From contig CAJKAR010000053.1 in the NCBI GenBank assembly GCA_905197955.1, positions 1 through 24,083 of the forward strand: a DNA stretch of 24,083 nucleotides. Direction: 5' to 3'. Under the pieces are notes generated by a model. The model did not search any database, had not been told where the DNA came from, and worked only from the letters and a program-made list of their open reading frames with translations. Numbering within the stretch: the first letter of the stretch is position 1; each line of letters opens with the position of its first letter. The translations under genes and the position numbers were made by a program. Below are positions 15,711-22,423 of the stretch, piece after piece. The DNA is from an uncultured Lentisphaeria bacterium. Its GTDB lineage: Bacteria > Verrucomicrobiota > Lentisphaeria > Victivallales > UBA1829.

Positions 15711-15731
15711 CTCTGTTTGCGGAAAGTTCAA
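15703..15731 (-). promoter_or_regulatory. Promoter of the rex-hydCBA-REC-folB operon
   Basis: On the minus strand TTGAAC (15731-15726), a 17-nt spacer and TATACT (15708-15703) form a good housekeeping promoter. The predicted start near 15696 falls inside the Rex operator, leaving a leader of about 45 nt to the rex ATG. Confidence 0.75.
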
Positions 15732-15912
15732 GAAAAAACGCAAAGAATTTTAAAAAACTTTCAAATCCGAACATTGTGAAAAACGGAAACCCTTCCGACA
15801 CTCCCTCTCTGCGGGAAGATCCGGATCCCGGAAAAATCACTCGTTATCGTTCAGATGCCGCTTTTCCCGATCGCTTTCCGTTTTCCAGCTCTTCCACAAG
15901 AGCTGATTTTTT
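15717..15912 (+). ncRNA. Candidate short Rex-controlled transcript (speculative)
   Basis: About 195 nt lie between a plausible rightward promoter inside the Rex region and a good intrinsic terminator, with no convincing protein gene between. A GTG-initiated frame from 15776 lacks a ribosome-binding site and runs on through the terminator and the rib promoter. Predicted structure includes GAAAGTT/AACTTTC (15722-15728 with 15756-15762) around an A/T-rich loop. A terminator pointing this way has no other visible client. Alternatively it simply shields the rib operon from stray transcription. Confidence 0.25.
15887..15912 (+). terminator. Intrinsic terminator upstream of the rib promoter
   Basis: A perfect 7-bp stem AGCTCTT/AAGAGCT with loop CCAC (15887-15904) is followed after two bases by six T (15907-15912). 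It acts only for rightward transcription. It ends 14 nt before the -35 box of the rib promoter and has no annotated gene upstream in its direction. Confidence 0.7.
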
Positions 15913-15926
15913 CCGGAAAATAAAAT

Positions 15927-15955
15927 TTGAATATGTACGCAATGCGGTGTACATT
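15927..15955 (+). promoter_or_regulatory. Promoter of the rib operon
   Basis: TTGAAT (15927-15932), 17 nt and TACATT (15950-15955). The -10 box is preceded by GCGGTG, just as at carB. The predicted start near 15962 lies about 11 nt before the first paired base of the FMN riboswitch. Confidence 0.75.
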
Positions 15956-15972
15956 ACAGAATAAGAACAAGA

Positions 15973-16114
15973 GCGATCTTCGGGGCAGGGTGAGTTTTTC
16001 CCTCAGGAAAAGGAAAACGATTCCCGACCGGCGGTAAAAGTCCGCGAGCCGCGGGAGCGGTTGATACGGTGTGATTCCGTGACCGACAGTAGAGTCTGGA
16101 AGGGAGAGGGTCGT
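15973..16114 (+). promoter_or_regulatory. FMN riboswitch (RFN element)
   Basis: The conserved core is complete: CTTCGGGGCAGGGTGA at the 5' side, ATTCCCGACCGGCGGT, AGTCCGCGA, GATACGGTGTGATTCCGTGACCGAC in overlapping parts, and AGAGTCTGGAAGGGAGAGG at the 3' side. P1 closes 15973-15981 with 16106-16114. P4 is short, with CCGC/GCGG around GGGA (16049-16060). The P2 loop is enlarged: between GGGTGA and ATTCCC lie about 26 extra bases including a stem TTTTCC/GGAAAA (15996-16001 and 16006-16011). Ligand binding by FMN normally lowers expression of riboflavin genes, fitting ribBA directly downstream. Confidence 0.97.
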
Positions 16115-16148
16115 ACGCGATGCTGTTTGTAAACAAAAGCGGAAGCGC

Positions 16149-16202
16149 GCGCCTGTTACGCTCTGTAAAGACGAATGCAACACAAAAAAACAGAAGAGGC
16201 GC
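16149..16202 (+). promoter_or_regulatory. Possible riboswitch expression platform (SD-sequestering stem)
   Basis: GCGCCT (16149-16154) is complementary to AGGCGC (16197-16202), which overlaps the AGAGG ribosome-binding site of ribBA (16194-16199 region). No hairpin with a T tract lies between the aptamer and ribBA, so control at translation start is more likely than transcription termination. The stem has a long 42-nt loop and is only a candidate. Confidence 0.4.
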
Positions 16203-16207
16203 AAAAA

Positions 16208-17428
16208 ATGAGTGAATTGTTTGACTCCGTTGAAAGTGCTGTCGAAGACATCCGCAATGGAAAAATGGTCATCGTGACCGATGACGAATCCCGGGAAAAT
16301 GAAGGGGATCTGGTCTGTGCGGCGGAAAAAATCACGCCGGAACACATTGTGTTCATGGCGGCCTATGCGCGCGGACTGATCTGCGCTCCCATTACGGAAA
16401 AACGTGCGGAGGAACTGGAGATCCGCCGTCCGCCTTCCACGGATATGTTTCATACCGCATTCACCGAAAGCGTGGACTCCAAACATGGAACCACCACGGG
16501 TATTTCCGCTTTCGACCGGGCAAAAACCGTTCTGGATCTGCTGGATCCCGAAATGAAAGCCTGCGATTTTGCACATCCGGGACATACGTTTCCCATCGCG
16601 GCGCGTCCGGGCGGCGTGCTGCAGAGAACTGGACATACCGAGGCGGCGGTCGATCTTGCCCGTCTTGCCGGACTCAAGCCCGCCGGTGTCATCTGCGAAA
16701 TTATGAATGATGACGGAAAAATGGCTCGGCTCGACAGTCTGCTGGAATTCAAAAACAAGCATAATCTCAAGATCTGTTCCGTGGCGGATATTGTGGCGTA
16801 CCGCCGGAAAACGGAGAAACTGGTGGAACGGGTCGAAACCGTGAATTTCCCAAACAAGCACGGCGAGTTCAAACTGCATCTTTACCGCTCCCTGATTGAT
16901 AACTCAACGCATCTGGCTCTGACCTGCGGAGATGTTGCCGGAAAGGATTCCGTGCTGACCCGCGTTCACAGCGAGTGCCTGACCGGAGATGTCTTCGGCT
17001 CCTGCCGCTGCGACTGCGGCGAACAGCTGGATGCCGCCATGGATATGATCGCCGCGGAAGGTTGCGGAGTGCTCGTTTATCTCCGTCAGGAGGGACGCGG
17101 CATCGGGCTGGCAAACAAGATCAAGGCCTACAAACTTCAGGAGCAGGGGTGCGATACGATCGAAGCCAACGAACGGCTCGGATTTCCCGCGGATCTCCGC
17201 GAATACGGGATTGGAGCTCAGATGCTTCTGGATCTCGGCGTGAAAGGGGTTCGTCTTCTGACCAACAATCCGAAGAAGCTCGTGGGAATCGACGGATACG
17301 GCCTGAAGATCAGAGAGCGTGTCCCCATAGAGATCGTCCCCCAGAAATACAACGAGAAATATCTTGCGACCAAAAAGCAGCGTATGGGACATCTCTTTCA
17401 GAACAAGGAACTTGACAAAATCAAATAA
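16208..17428 (+). CDS. ribBA: Bifunctional DHBP synthase / GTP cyclohydrolase II
   Basis: RibBA supplies both precursors of riboflavin: 3,4-dihydroxy-2-butanone 4-phosphate from ribulose 5-phosphate, and the pyrimidine from GTP. The 406 residues contain the RibB half (1 to about 205) with DDESRENEGDL, HPGHTFPI and RTGHTEAAVDL. The RibA half (about 206-406) has the zinc ligands C257, C268 and C270 in the ECLTGDVFGSCRCDCG region and the RQEGRGIGL loop. I use ATG 16208 because AGAGG lies 9 nt upstream and the protein then starts MSELFDSVESAVEDIRNGK as the family does. An in-frame ATG at 16175 would add 11 Lys/Gln-rich residues with a poor site. First gene after the FMN riboswitch; ribH follows after 21 nt. 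Confidence 0.97.
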   Translation: MSELFDSVESAVEDIRNGKMVIVTDDESRENEGDLVCAAEKITPEHIVFMAAYARGLICAPITEKRAEELEIRRPPSTDMFHTAFTESVDSKHGTTTGISAFDRAKTVLDLLDPEMKACDFAHPGHTFPIAARPGGVLQRTGHTEAAVDLARLAGLKPAGVICEIMNDDGKMARLDSLLEFKNKHNLKICSVADIVAYRRKTEKLVERVETVNFPNKHGEFKLHLYRSLIDNSTHLALTCGDVAGKDSVLTRVHSECLTGDVFGSCRCDCGEQLDAAMDMIAAEGCGVLVYLRQEGRGIGLANKIKAYKLQEQGCDTIEANERLGFPADLREYGIGAQMLLDLGVKGVRLLTNNPKKLVGIDGYGLKIRERVPIEIVPQKYNEKYLATKKQRMGHLFQNKELDKIK

Positions 17429-17449
17429 CAGACAGATTGGAGAAAAATC

Positions 17450-17932
17450 ATGAGCAAAACTCCCGGACGGATTTTTGAAGGCGATCTGAATGCAAAAGGC
17501 CTTCGCATTGGAATCGCGTGCGCGCGGTTTAACGAGTTTTTCGTCAGCAAACTGCTGGACGGAGCGCTGGATGCGTTTGTGCGTCACGGCGGCGATCTTG
17601 CCAATGTTGATGTTGCCTGGGTTCCCGGGAGTTTTGAACTTCCGTTTGCGCTTTCCAAATTCATCGCCCGCGGAAATTACGACGCGGTGATTGCTCTCGG
17701 CGTTGTCATACAGGGTGCAACAACGCACGCGGCGCAGATCAACAGTCAGGTTTCCAAAGCGATCGGCCAGCTCGGTATTGAGAGCGGGGTTCCGGTTCTT
17801 TACGGGCTTCTCACTACGGAAAACATCGAACAGGCGATTGAACGCAGCGGCACCAAGGCTGGCAACCGCGGATTCGATGTGACTGTTTCGGCAATCGAAA
17901 TGGCAAATTTGAACAAGGCAATGAAGAGCTGA
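17450..17932 (+). CDS. ribH: Lumazine synthase
   Basis: RibH joins the RibA/RibD-derived pyrimidine with the RibB product to make dimethylribityllumazine, usually as a 60-mer shell or decamer. The 160-residue protein has F27 in ARFN, GSFELPF (60-66), the phosphate/substrate loop GVVIQGATTH with H93, and R132 in IERSGTKAGNRG. One unusual spot: the segment after the catalytic His reads HAAQINSQV where most members have H(F/Y)D(Y/F)V, so the aromatic-Asp pair is absent. The ribosome-binding site GGAG lies upstream of ATG 17450. It sits between ribBA and nusB, a widely conserved ribH-nusB pairing. Confidence 0.96.
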   Translation: MSKTPGRIFEGDLNAKGLRIGIACARFNEFFVSKLLDGALDAFVRHGGDLANVDVAWVPGSFELPFALSKFIARGNYDAVIALGVVIQGATTHAAQINSQVSKAIGQLGIESGVPVLYGLLTTENIEQAIERSGTKAGNRGFDVTVSAIEMANLNKAMKS

Positions 17933-17943
17933 GTATCCGCATC

Positions 17944-18456
17944 ATGAATCATCCGAATTTCAACAGACCCCGCCAGAAGGTTTCGGCACACTCCCATTTC
18001 AAGCGTCTCGGGCGGGAGCTTGCGATGCAGTATCTCTATCTCCACGACATGTCCGACGGGGAAGAGGATTCCTCCGCCCGCGAGATGTTCTGGGAACAGG
18101 CGGCGGAAGCGGAGCTGACCGATGATGACCGCACCTTTAAAAAAGCGCGCATCTATGCGGAAAAAATCGTCGATGGCATCATTGCCCATCTGGAGGAGAT
18201 TGACGGCACCATTGCTTCCTTCTCGGAAAAATGGGATCTTTCCAGAATTGCCGCGGTGGAGCGGAACATTATCCGGGTGGCCATTTATGAATTGAAATAT
18301 TGTCCGGATATTCCGGCTCTCGTCAGCATTGATGAGGCAATCGAAATTTCCAAGGCGTTTGCCACGGAAAAATCGGGAGTTTTCATCAACGGTATCTTGA
18401 ACGGCGTCAAGGATTCTCTTCCTCCAGATGCCAAATTGCGCCCGGGAAGCAGATAA
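17944..18456 (+). CDS. nusB: Transcription antitermination factor NusB
   Basis: NusB binds boxA RNA with S10 (NusE) and supports antitermination in rRNA operons. The 170-residue helical protein has the core signatures LGRELAMQYLY near the N-terminus and AAVERNIIRVAIYELKYCPDIPALVSIDEAIEISKAF toward the end (overlapping motifs), followed by FINGILNGV. About 20 extra polar residues precede the usual start of the fold, and the first 15 are rich in Asn, Pro and Lys. It lies 11 nt after ribH and 6 nt before ftsY. No promoter was seen between, so its expression may depend on the FMN-controlled transcript. Confidence 0.95.
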   Translation: MNHPNFNRPRQKVSAHSHFKRLGRELAMQYLYLHDMSDGEEDSSAREMFWEQAAEAELTDDDRTFKKARIYAEKIVDGIIAHLEEIDGTIASFSEKWDLSRIAAVERNIIRVAIYELKYCPDIPALVSIDEAIEISKAFATEKSGVFINGILNGVKDSLPPDAKLRPGSR

Positions 18457-18462
18457 AAAAGC

Positions 18463-19389
18463 ATGATTTCTTTGTTCTCAACGTTTCAGAAAGGTCTTCA
18501 GAAAACCGCCACTGCGATCAGCAGAGGAATTGCCAGCGTCTTTACCGATGTCAAACGGTGGGATGACAGTACATTCAAGCGTCTGGAGGATGCACTTCTG
18601 GATGCGGATTTCGGTCCGGCGGCCTCTTCCGCCATTGTGAAGGACATCCGGGACCGCTATCAGCGCGGACTGATTTCCGGCTCCAGCGACATCCTTTCCA
18701 TTGCGGCGGAGGATCTGGTTGCGATGTTCGGGGACCGGCAGCGTCCGCTGAATCTCTCTCCGAACGGTCTGACGACGATCCTCATGGTCGGAGTCAACGG
18801 CAGCGGTAAAACCACCACCGCAGGAAAACTGGCGCATCTCTTTGCCCGGGATGGGAAAAAAGTGACTCTGGCAGCCTGCGATACATTCCGTGCCGCCGCG
18901 GCGGAACAGCTGAATCTCTGGGCGGAACGTACCGGAGCTCAGCTTATATCCTCCAAACAGGGGGCGGATCCTGCGGCGGTTGCATTTGACGCGGTGCAGT
19001 CGGCGCTGGCGAGAAAGTCGGATATCCTGATTATCGACACCGCCGGCCGTCAGCACAATCAGAAGGGGCTTATGGATGAGCTGGCGAAGATGCGGCGCAT
19101 TATCGCCAAACTTCAGCCGGACGGTCCGCAGGAGACTCTTCTGACCATTGATGCCAGCATCGGCCAGAATGCCGTTGCGCAGGCTCGGGAATTTGCGGCT
19201 CTTTCCGGAGCCAGCGCGCTTGTGCTGACCAAATTGGACGGCACGGGAAAGGGCGGTGCCGCGGTACAGATTCAGTCGGAATTCAAACTGCCGGTTTTAT
19301 TTGTCGGATTGGGGGAACAGCCCGATGATCTTCAGCCCTTTGATCCGGTTCATTATGCTGATGCGGTTTTTGATTTGAAAAAGTCATAA
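18463..19389 (+). CDS. ftsY: Signal recognition particle receptor FtsY
   Basis: FtsY is the SRP GTPase receptor that delivers ribosome-nascent chains to the membrane. The 308 residues make an NG-domain-only form: N domain about 30-95, then G1 GVNGSGKTTT (110-119), DTFRAAAAEQL, DTAGRQHN, TKLDGTGKGG and the closing GLGEQPDDLQPFD. The long acidic A domain of enterobacterial FtsY is absent; an amphipathic N-terminus (FSTFQKGLQKTATAISRGI) may serve as the membrane-targeting helix. ATG 18463 follows the nusB stop by 6 nt, with only a weak ribosome-binding site, suggesting coupling. FtsY in a riboflavin operon is an unusual context. Confidence 0.97.
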   Translation: MISLFSTFQKGLQKTATAISRGIASVFTDVKRWDDSTFKRLEDALLDADFGPAASSAIVKDIRDRYQRGLISGSSDILSIAAEDLVAMFGDRQRPLNLSPNGLTTILMVGVNGSGKTTTAGKLAHLFARDGKKVTLAACDTFRAAAAEQLNLWAERTGAQLISSKQGADPAAVAFDAVQSALARKSDILIIDTAGRQHNQKGLMDELAKMRRIIAKLQPDGPQETLLTIDASIGQNAVAQAREFAALSGASALVLTKLDGTGKGGAAVQIQSEFKLPVLFVGLGEQPDDLQPFDPVHYADAVFDLKKS

Positions 19390-19413
19390 CAAAACTGTTC
19401 GGGAGGCTCATCC

Positions 19414-20751
19414 ATGTTGAGAATGATCGCATTTCTGCTGTTGTTTTCCCTGTTTTGCTCCGAAGTTTCTGCTGCGGATTACGACATGGGAAAATTGATC
19501 GGTACCGATTGTGCGGTCTTCCGGATGAAGCCGGATGAGTTCCTCAGGAGCAATCGGCTGTTTTTCAAATGGACGTCTTCGCAGAAAGATACGGCACGTT
19601 ATCCGGCGTTTCCGAATTCGCCGCGTTCCGCGTTTCTTGGTTTTCGCGTCTATGAGGCGATTGCGACGTTTCAGAATGAGACGCTGATCCGTTTTTATCT
19701 TTCCCTCTACAATCGCGGGGATGCCGGACCGATGGAACTGGAGGCGTTTGACTCGCTTGTGGAGAACGTCCGGAACGCTTTGGAGAAACGGACCGGAGAG
19801 AAAGGCGAGGAGCTGAAGGGGCGTCTTGCATCCGCCATGATGGTCCGCGCGGTGGTGTGGGTTCATGGAGATTTTGCCTACACGATGAAATGGAGCGTCA
19901 GCGGACATTCCAGACGGGAAAAACTTCCGGAGTATCTCCAGCTTGAGATCGAGCGCTTCAATCCGAAGGATGATCCTCGGCGCCGGGCTCTGACCACGGT
20001 TGACCGCTCGAAGATTGAGTCGAAACAGGATCTTCTGGAGAATGTCAGAAAAGATGAGAAAGGCAATGTCTGGATCGACGGCATTCCAATGGTCGATCAG
20101 GGGATGAAAGGCTATTGTGCCGCCGCGGTAGCGGAACGGGTTCTGAAATATTACGGCTGTGCCGGGGTCAATCAGCATGCGATTGCGCAGATCACCGGAA
20201 CGGATGCGCTCCGTGGCACTTCCATTGTCGCCATGGCGGAGGCGCTGCGCAAAGCCGGTTCCAAATTCGGAATTACACTGAGAAAACGTTATGTTTCCGA
20301 TGTGGATTCCATTCGCGATCTGGAGAAAATAGTCCAGCGTTACAATGCCACGGCAAAACGGATGAAGCGGAAACGGATCCGCATTATTTCCGATAACGAG
20401 TATGTGTATCTTGGCAGAACCTTCGCTCAAATGGAGCTCCCGGTCTTCCGAGCCTATAAAATGAAATACGAACAGCGGGAGTTCCGGGAATTCAAACGCG
20501 ATATTCATGACCGGGTCGATAAAGGGCTTCCGCTGGTCTGGTGCGTGGTGCTCGGGGTGATTCCGGATAAGTCCGCGCCACAGGCTGCGGGAGGCCACAT
20601 GCGCCTGATTATCGGCTACAACGATAAAACCGGAGAAGTGATCTATTCCGATACCTGGGGTGCTGCTCATGAGTTCAAAACCATGCCGTATGAGGATGCC
20701 TGGACCATTACCACCCGAACCATGTACATCAATCCGAGGGCGGGCCGATGA
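19414..20751 (+). CDS. Secreted C39-like papain-fold protein, unrecognised family
   Basis: The 445-residue product starts with a clear signal peptide (MLRMIAFLLLFSLFCSEVSA, likely cut after residue 20), so it should act outside the cytoplasm. The N-terminal half is unrecognised. From about residue 220 it looks like a cysteine peptidase of the C39/papain-like fold: Q229, six residues before C235 in DQGMKGYCAAAVAERVL, H395 in GGHMRLIIGY and D413 in YSDTWG, the expected Gln-Cys-His-Asp order and spacing. Substrate is unknown. A strongly basic linker (KRMKRKRIRI, near residue 317) precedes the His part. It has a good GGGAGG site before its ATG, 24 nt after ftsY. Its stop overlaps the ribD start as ATGA, so it is firmly part of the vitamin operon. 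Confidence 0.85.
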   Translation: MLRMIAFLLLFSLFCSEVSAADYDMGKLIGTDCAVFRMKPDEFLRSNRLFFKWTSSQKDTARYPAFPNSPRSAFLGFRVYEAIATFQNETLIRFYLSLYNRGDAGPMELEAFDSLVENVRNALEKRTGEKGEELKGRLASAMMVRAVVWVHGDFAYTMKWSVSGHSRREKLPEYLQLEIERFNPKDDPRRRALTTVDRSKIESKQDLLENVRKDEKGNVWIDGIPMVDQGMKGYCAAAVAERVLKYYGCAGVNQHAIAQITGTDALRGTSIVAMAEALRKAGSKFGITLRKRYVSDVDSIRDLEKIVQRYNATAKRMKRKRIRIISDNEYVYLGRTFAQMELPVFRAYKMKYEQREFREFKRDIHDRVDKGLPLVWCVVLGVIPDKSAPQAAGGHMRLIIGYNDKTGEVIYSDTWGAAHEFKTMPYEDAWTITTRTMYINPRAGR

Positions 20752-21770
20752 CAGCAGATTCTCTTTACATGCGCAGAGCGCTTGAACTAGCCCGGAAGGC
20801 GATGGGCTGTACTACACCGAATCCGATGGTGGGAGCCGTTATCGTGAAAGATGGTGTCGTGCTTGGCGAGGGGTATCATACGAAAGCCGGAGCTCCTCAT
20901 GCCGAGATTGAGGCGATCCGTTCCGCCGGAGACAAAGAGCTTGCCGGTGCGACTCTGTATGTGACTCTGGAGCCGTGTTCCTCCTGGGGAAGAACGCCTC
21001 CCTGTACGGATGCAATTTTGAAACATGGTTTTTCTCGTGTGGTAATCGGCTGTACCGATCCGAATCCCAGGCATGCGGGGGGAGGAATTGATCTGCTGCG
21101 CGCTCACGGCGTGGAAGTCGAGTGCGGAGTCGAGGAAAAAGATTGCCGCAGACTCAATGAAGCGTTCTTTCAATGGATAACAACCGGAAAACCGTTTGTT
21201 CTGCTGAAACTGGCTCTGACCCTGGATGGACGCATTGCCACGGAAACGGGCAATTCCCAGTGGATAACCGGTCCTGCCGCCCGGCAGCGGGTGCAGGAGC
21301 TGCGGCAATGGGCGGATGCGGTGATGGTGGGCGGCGGAACTTTCCGTGCGGATTCTCCTCGGCTCACGGTGCGTGATGAGCAGGGGAATGATCGGAAGGT
21401 GCCGCTGCGGTTTGTTGTATCCCGTTCCGGAATGGAGTGCCCGGTTGGATGGGAATGTGTTTCGCTGGCGGATCGGGAGGAGTGGGAAACGTTCCTCAAA
21501 AAGCTGGGAGAGCGTCCTGCGGTGTCTCTGCTTTTGGAAGGCGGGGGTGAACTTGCCGCATCGGCGCTGAATGCTGGAGTGGTGAATAAAATTGAGTTTC
21601 ATTATGCTCCGAAGATCCTCGGCGGATCGGGAAGCCGTCCCGCGGTCGGCGGATATGATCCGGCCACTCTTGCGGAGGCCTTCCAGATTGAGGATATGGA
21701 AATATTAAAAATCGGACCCGATTTTGCCGTCGCCGGCTATGTGCGGAAGCCGAAGGAACGTGGGTGCTGA
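20748..21770 (+). CDS. ribD: Bifunctional riboflavin deaminase/reductase
   Basis: RibD deaminates the GTP-derived pyrimidine and then reduces its ribose to ribitol with NADPH. The 340-residue protein has a cytidine-deaminase-like domain with zinc site H51, E53 (HAEIEAI), C77 and C86 (PCSSWGRTPPC). A reductase domain runs from about residue 147 with LTLDGRIATETGNSQWITGP and the GGGTFRADSP loop. Length is normal, somewhat short of 360. Its ATG overlaps the upstream gene's stop (ATGA) and ribE follows immediately. Confidence 0.97.
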   Translation: MTADSLYMRRALELARKAMGCTTPNPMVGAVIVKDGVVLGEGYHTKAGAPHAEIEAIRSAGDKELAGATLYVTLEPCSSWGRTPPCTDAILKHGFSRVVIGCTDPNPRHAGGGIDLLRAHGVEVECGVEEKDCRRLNEAFFQWITTGKPFVLLKLALTLDGRIATETGNSQWITGPAARQRVQELRQWADAVMVGGGTFRADSPRLTVRDEQGNDRKVPLRFVVSRSGMECPVGWECVSLADREEWETFLKKLGERPAVSLLLEGGGELAASALNAGVVNKIEFHYAPKILGGSGSRPAVGGYDPATLAEAFQIEDMEILKIGPDFAVAGYVRKPKERGC

Positions 21771-21772
21771 AG

Positions 21773-22423
21773 ATGTTTACTGGACTTGTTGAGACAACTG
21801 GAATCCTTCTGGAACGCAAAATGACCGGAGATGCCGGAAAACTGATCGTGGAGGTTAGAAAGACTCTGGAGCATCTGGAAAAAGGGGAAAGTATTGCCGT
21901 GAACGGAGCCTGTCTGACTCTGGAACAGGGAATGGGGGGAGGCCCACTGACGTTCCATGTGATGCGGGAAACCTTTTCCCGGACGAATCTGGGCTCGGAA
22001 CCTCTCGGATCCGTGGTGAATGTGGAGCGCGCACTTGCCGCGAACGGCCGGTTTGGAGGACATATCGTCAGCGGACATGTGGATGCGACAGCGCGGATTC
22101 TGGCTTTTGAGCGGAGAGCTTCCGATACAGAACTGGAGATTGAACTTCCCCGTGGACTGGATGAGTATTTTGTGGAAAAGGGATCTATCGCTGTGGATGG
22201 GATTTCTCTGACAATCGAGAAGGTGTATGCGGATCGTTTCAAGATCGGCATTATTCCGACAACCTGGGAGGAGACTGCTCTGCGGACGAAGAAAAAAGGT
22301 TCTCTGGTGAATCTGGAAACGGATGTGATTGGAAAATATGTGATTGCGCATCTGATGAAGAGTCAGGAGAAGGGGAGGGGGAGTGTGACAATGGAAACTC
22401 TTGCGGAGGCGGGATTTCTATGA
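21773..22423 (+). CDS. ribE: Riboflavin synthase alpha chain
   Basis: RibE dismutates two lumazines into riboflavin and the pyrimidine. The 216-residue protein has two lumazine-binding repeats, starts with the conserved MFTGLVE, and contains AVNGACLTL (42-50), SGHVD (100-104) and the second-repeat AVDGISLTI. Start choice: ATG 21773 gives the conserved terminus and lies 2 nt after the ribD stop. An in-frame GTG at 21764, with AAGGA six nt upstream, has the better ribosome-binding site and would add only Met-Leu-Lys. It completes the set ribBA-ribH-ribD-ribE, and its stop overlaps the next gene as ATGA. Confidence 0.97.
   Translation: MFTGLVETTGILLERKMTGDAGKLIVEVRKTLEHLEKGESIAVNGACLTLEQGMGGGPLTFHVMRETFSRTNLGSEPLGSVVNVERALAANGRFGGHIVSGHVDATARILAFERRASDTELEIELPRGLDEYFVEKGSIAVDGISLTIEKVYADRFKIGIIPTTWEETALRTKKKGSLVNLETDVIGKYVIAHLMKSQEKGRGSVTMETLAEAGFL

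Noticed and set aside
15774..15780. Second TTGTGAA half-site right of the rex promoter
   Set aside because: No matching TTCACAA arm at the required distance, so it is not called a Rex operator.
15776..15964. GTG-initiated 62-codon frame in the rex-rib intergenic region
   Set aside because: No ribosome-binding site, unremarkable composition, and it runs through a terminator and the rib promoter.
19408..20670. 420-codon minus-strand frame opposite the C39-like gene
   Set aside because: Starts and ends without relation to any signal, and the plus-strand frame has a ribosome-binding site, signal peptide and catalytic motif.
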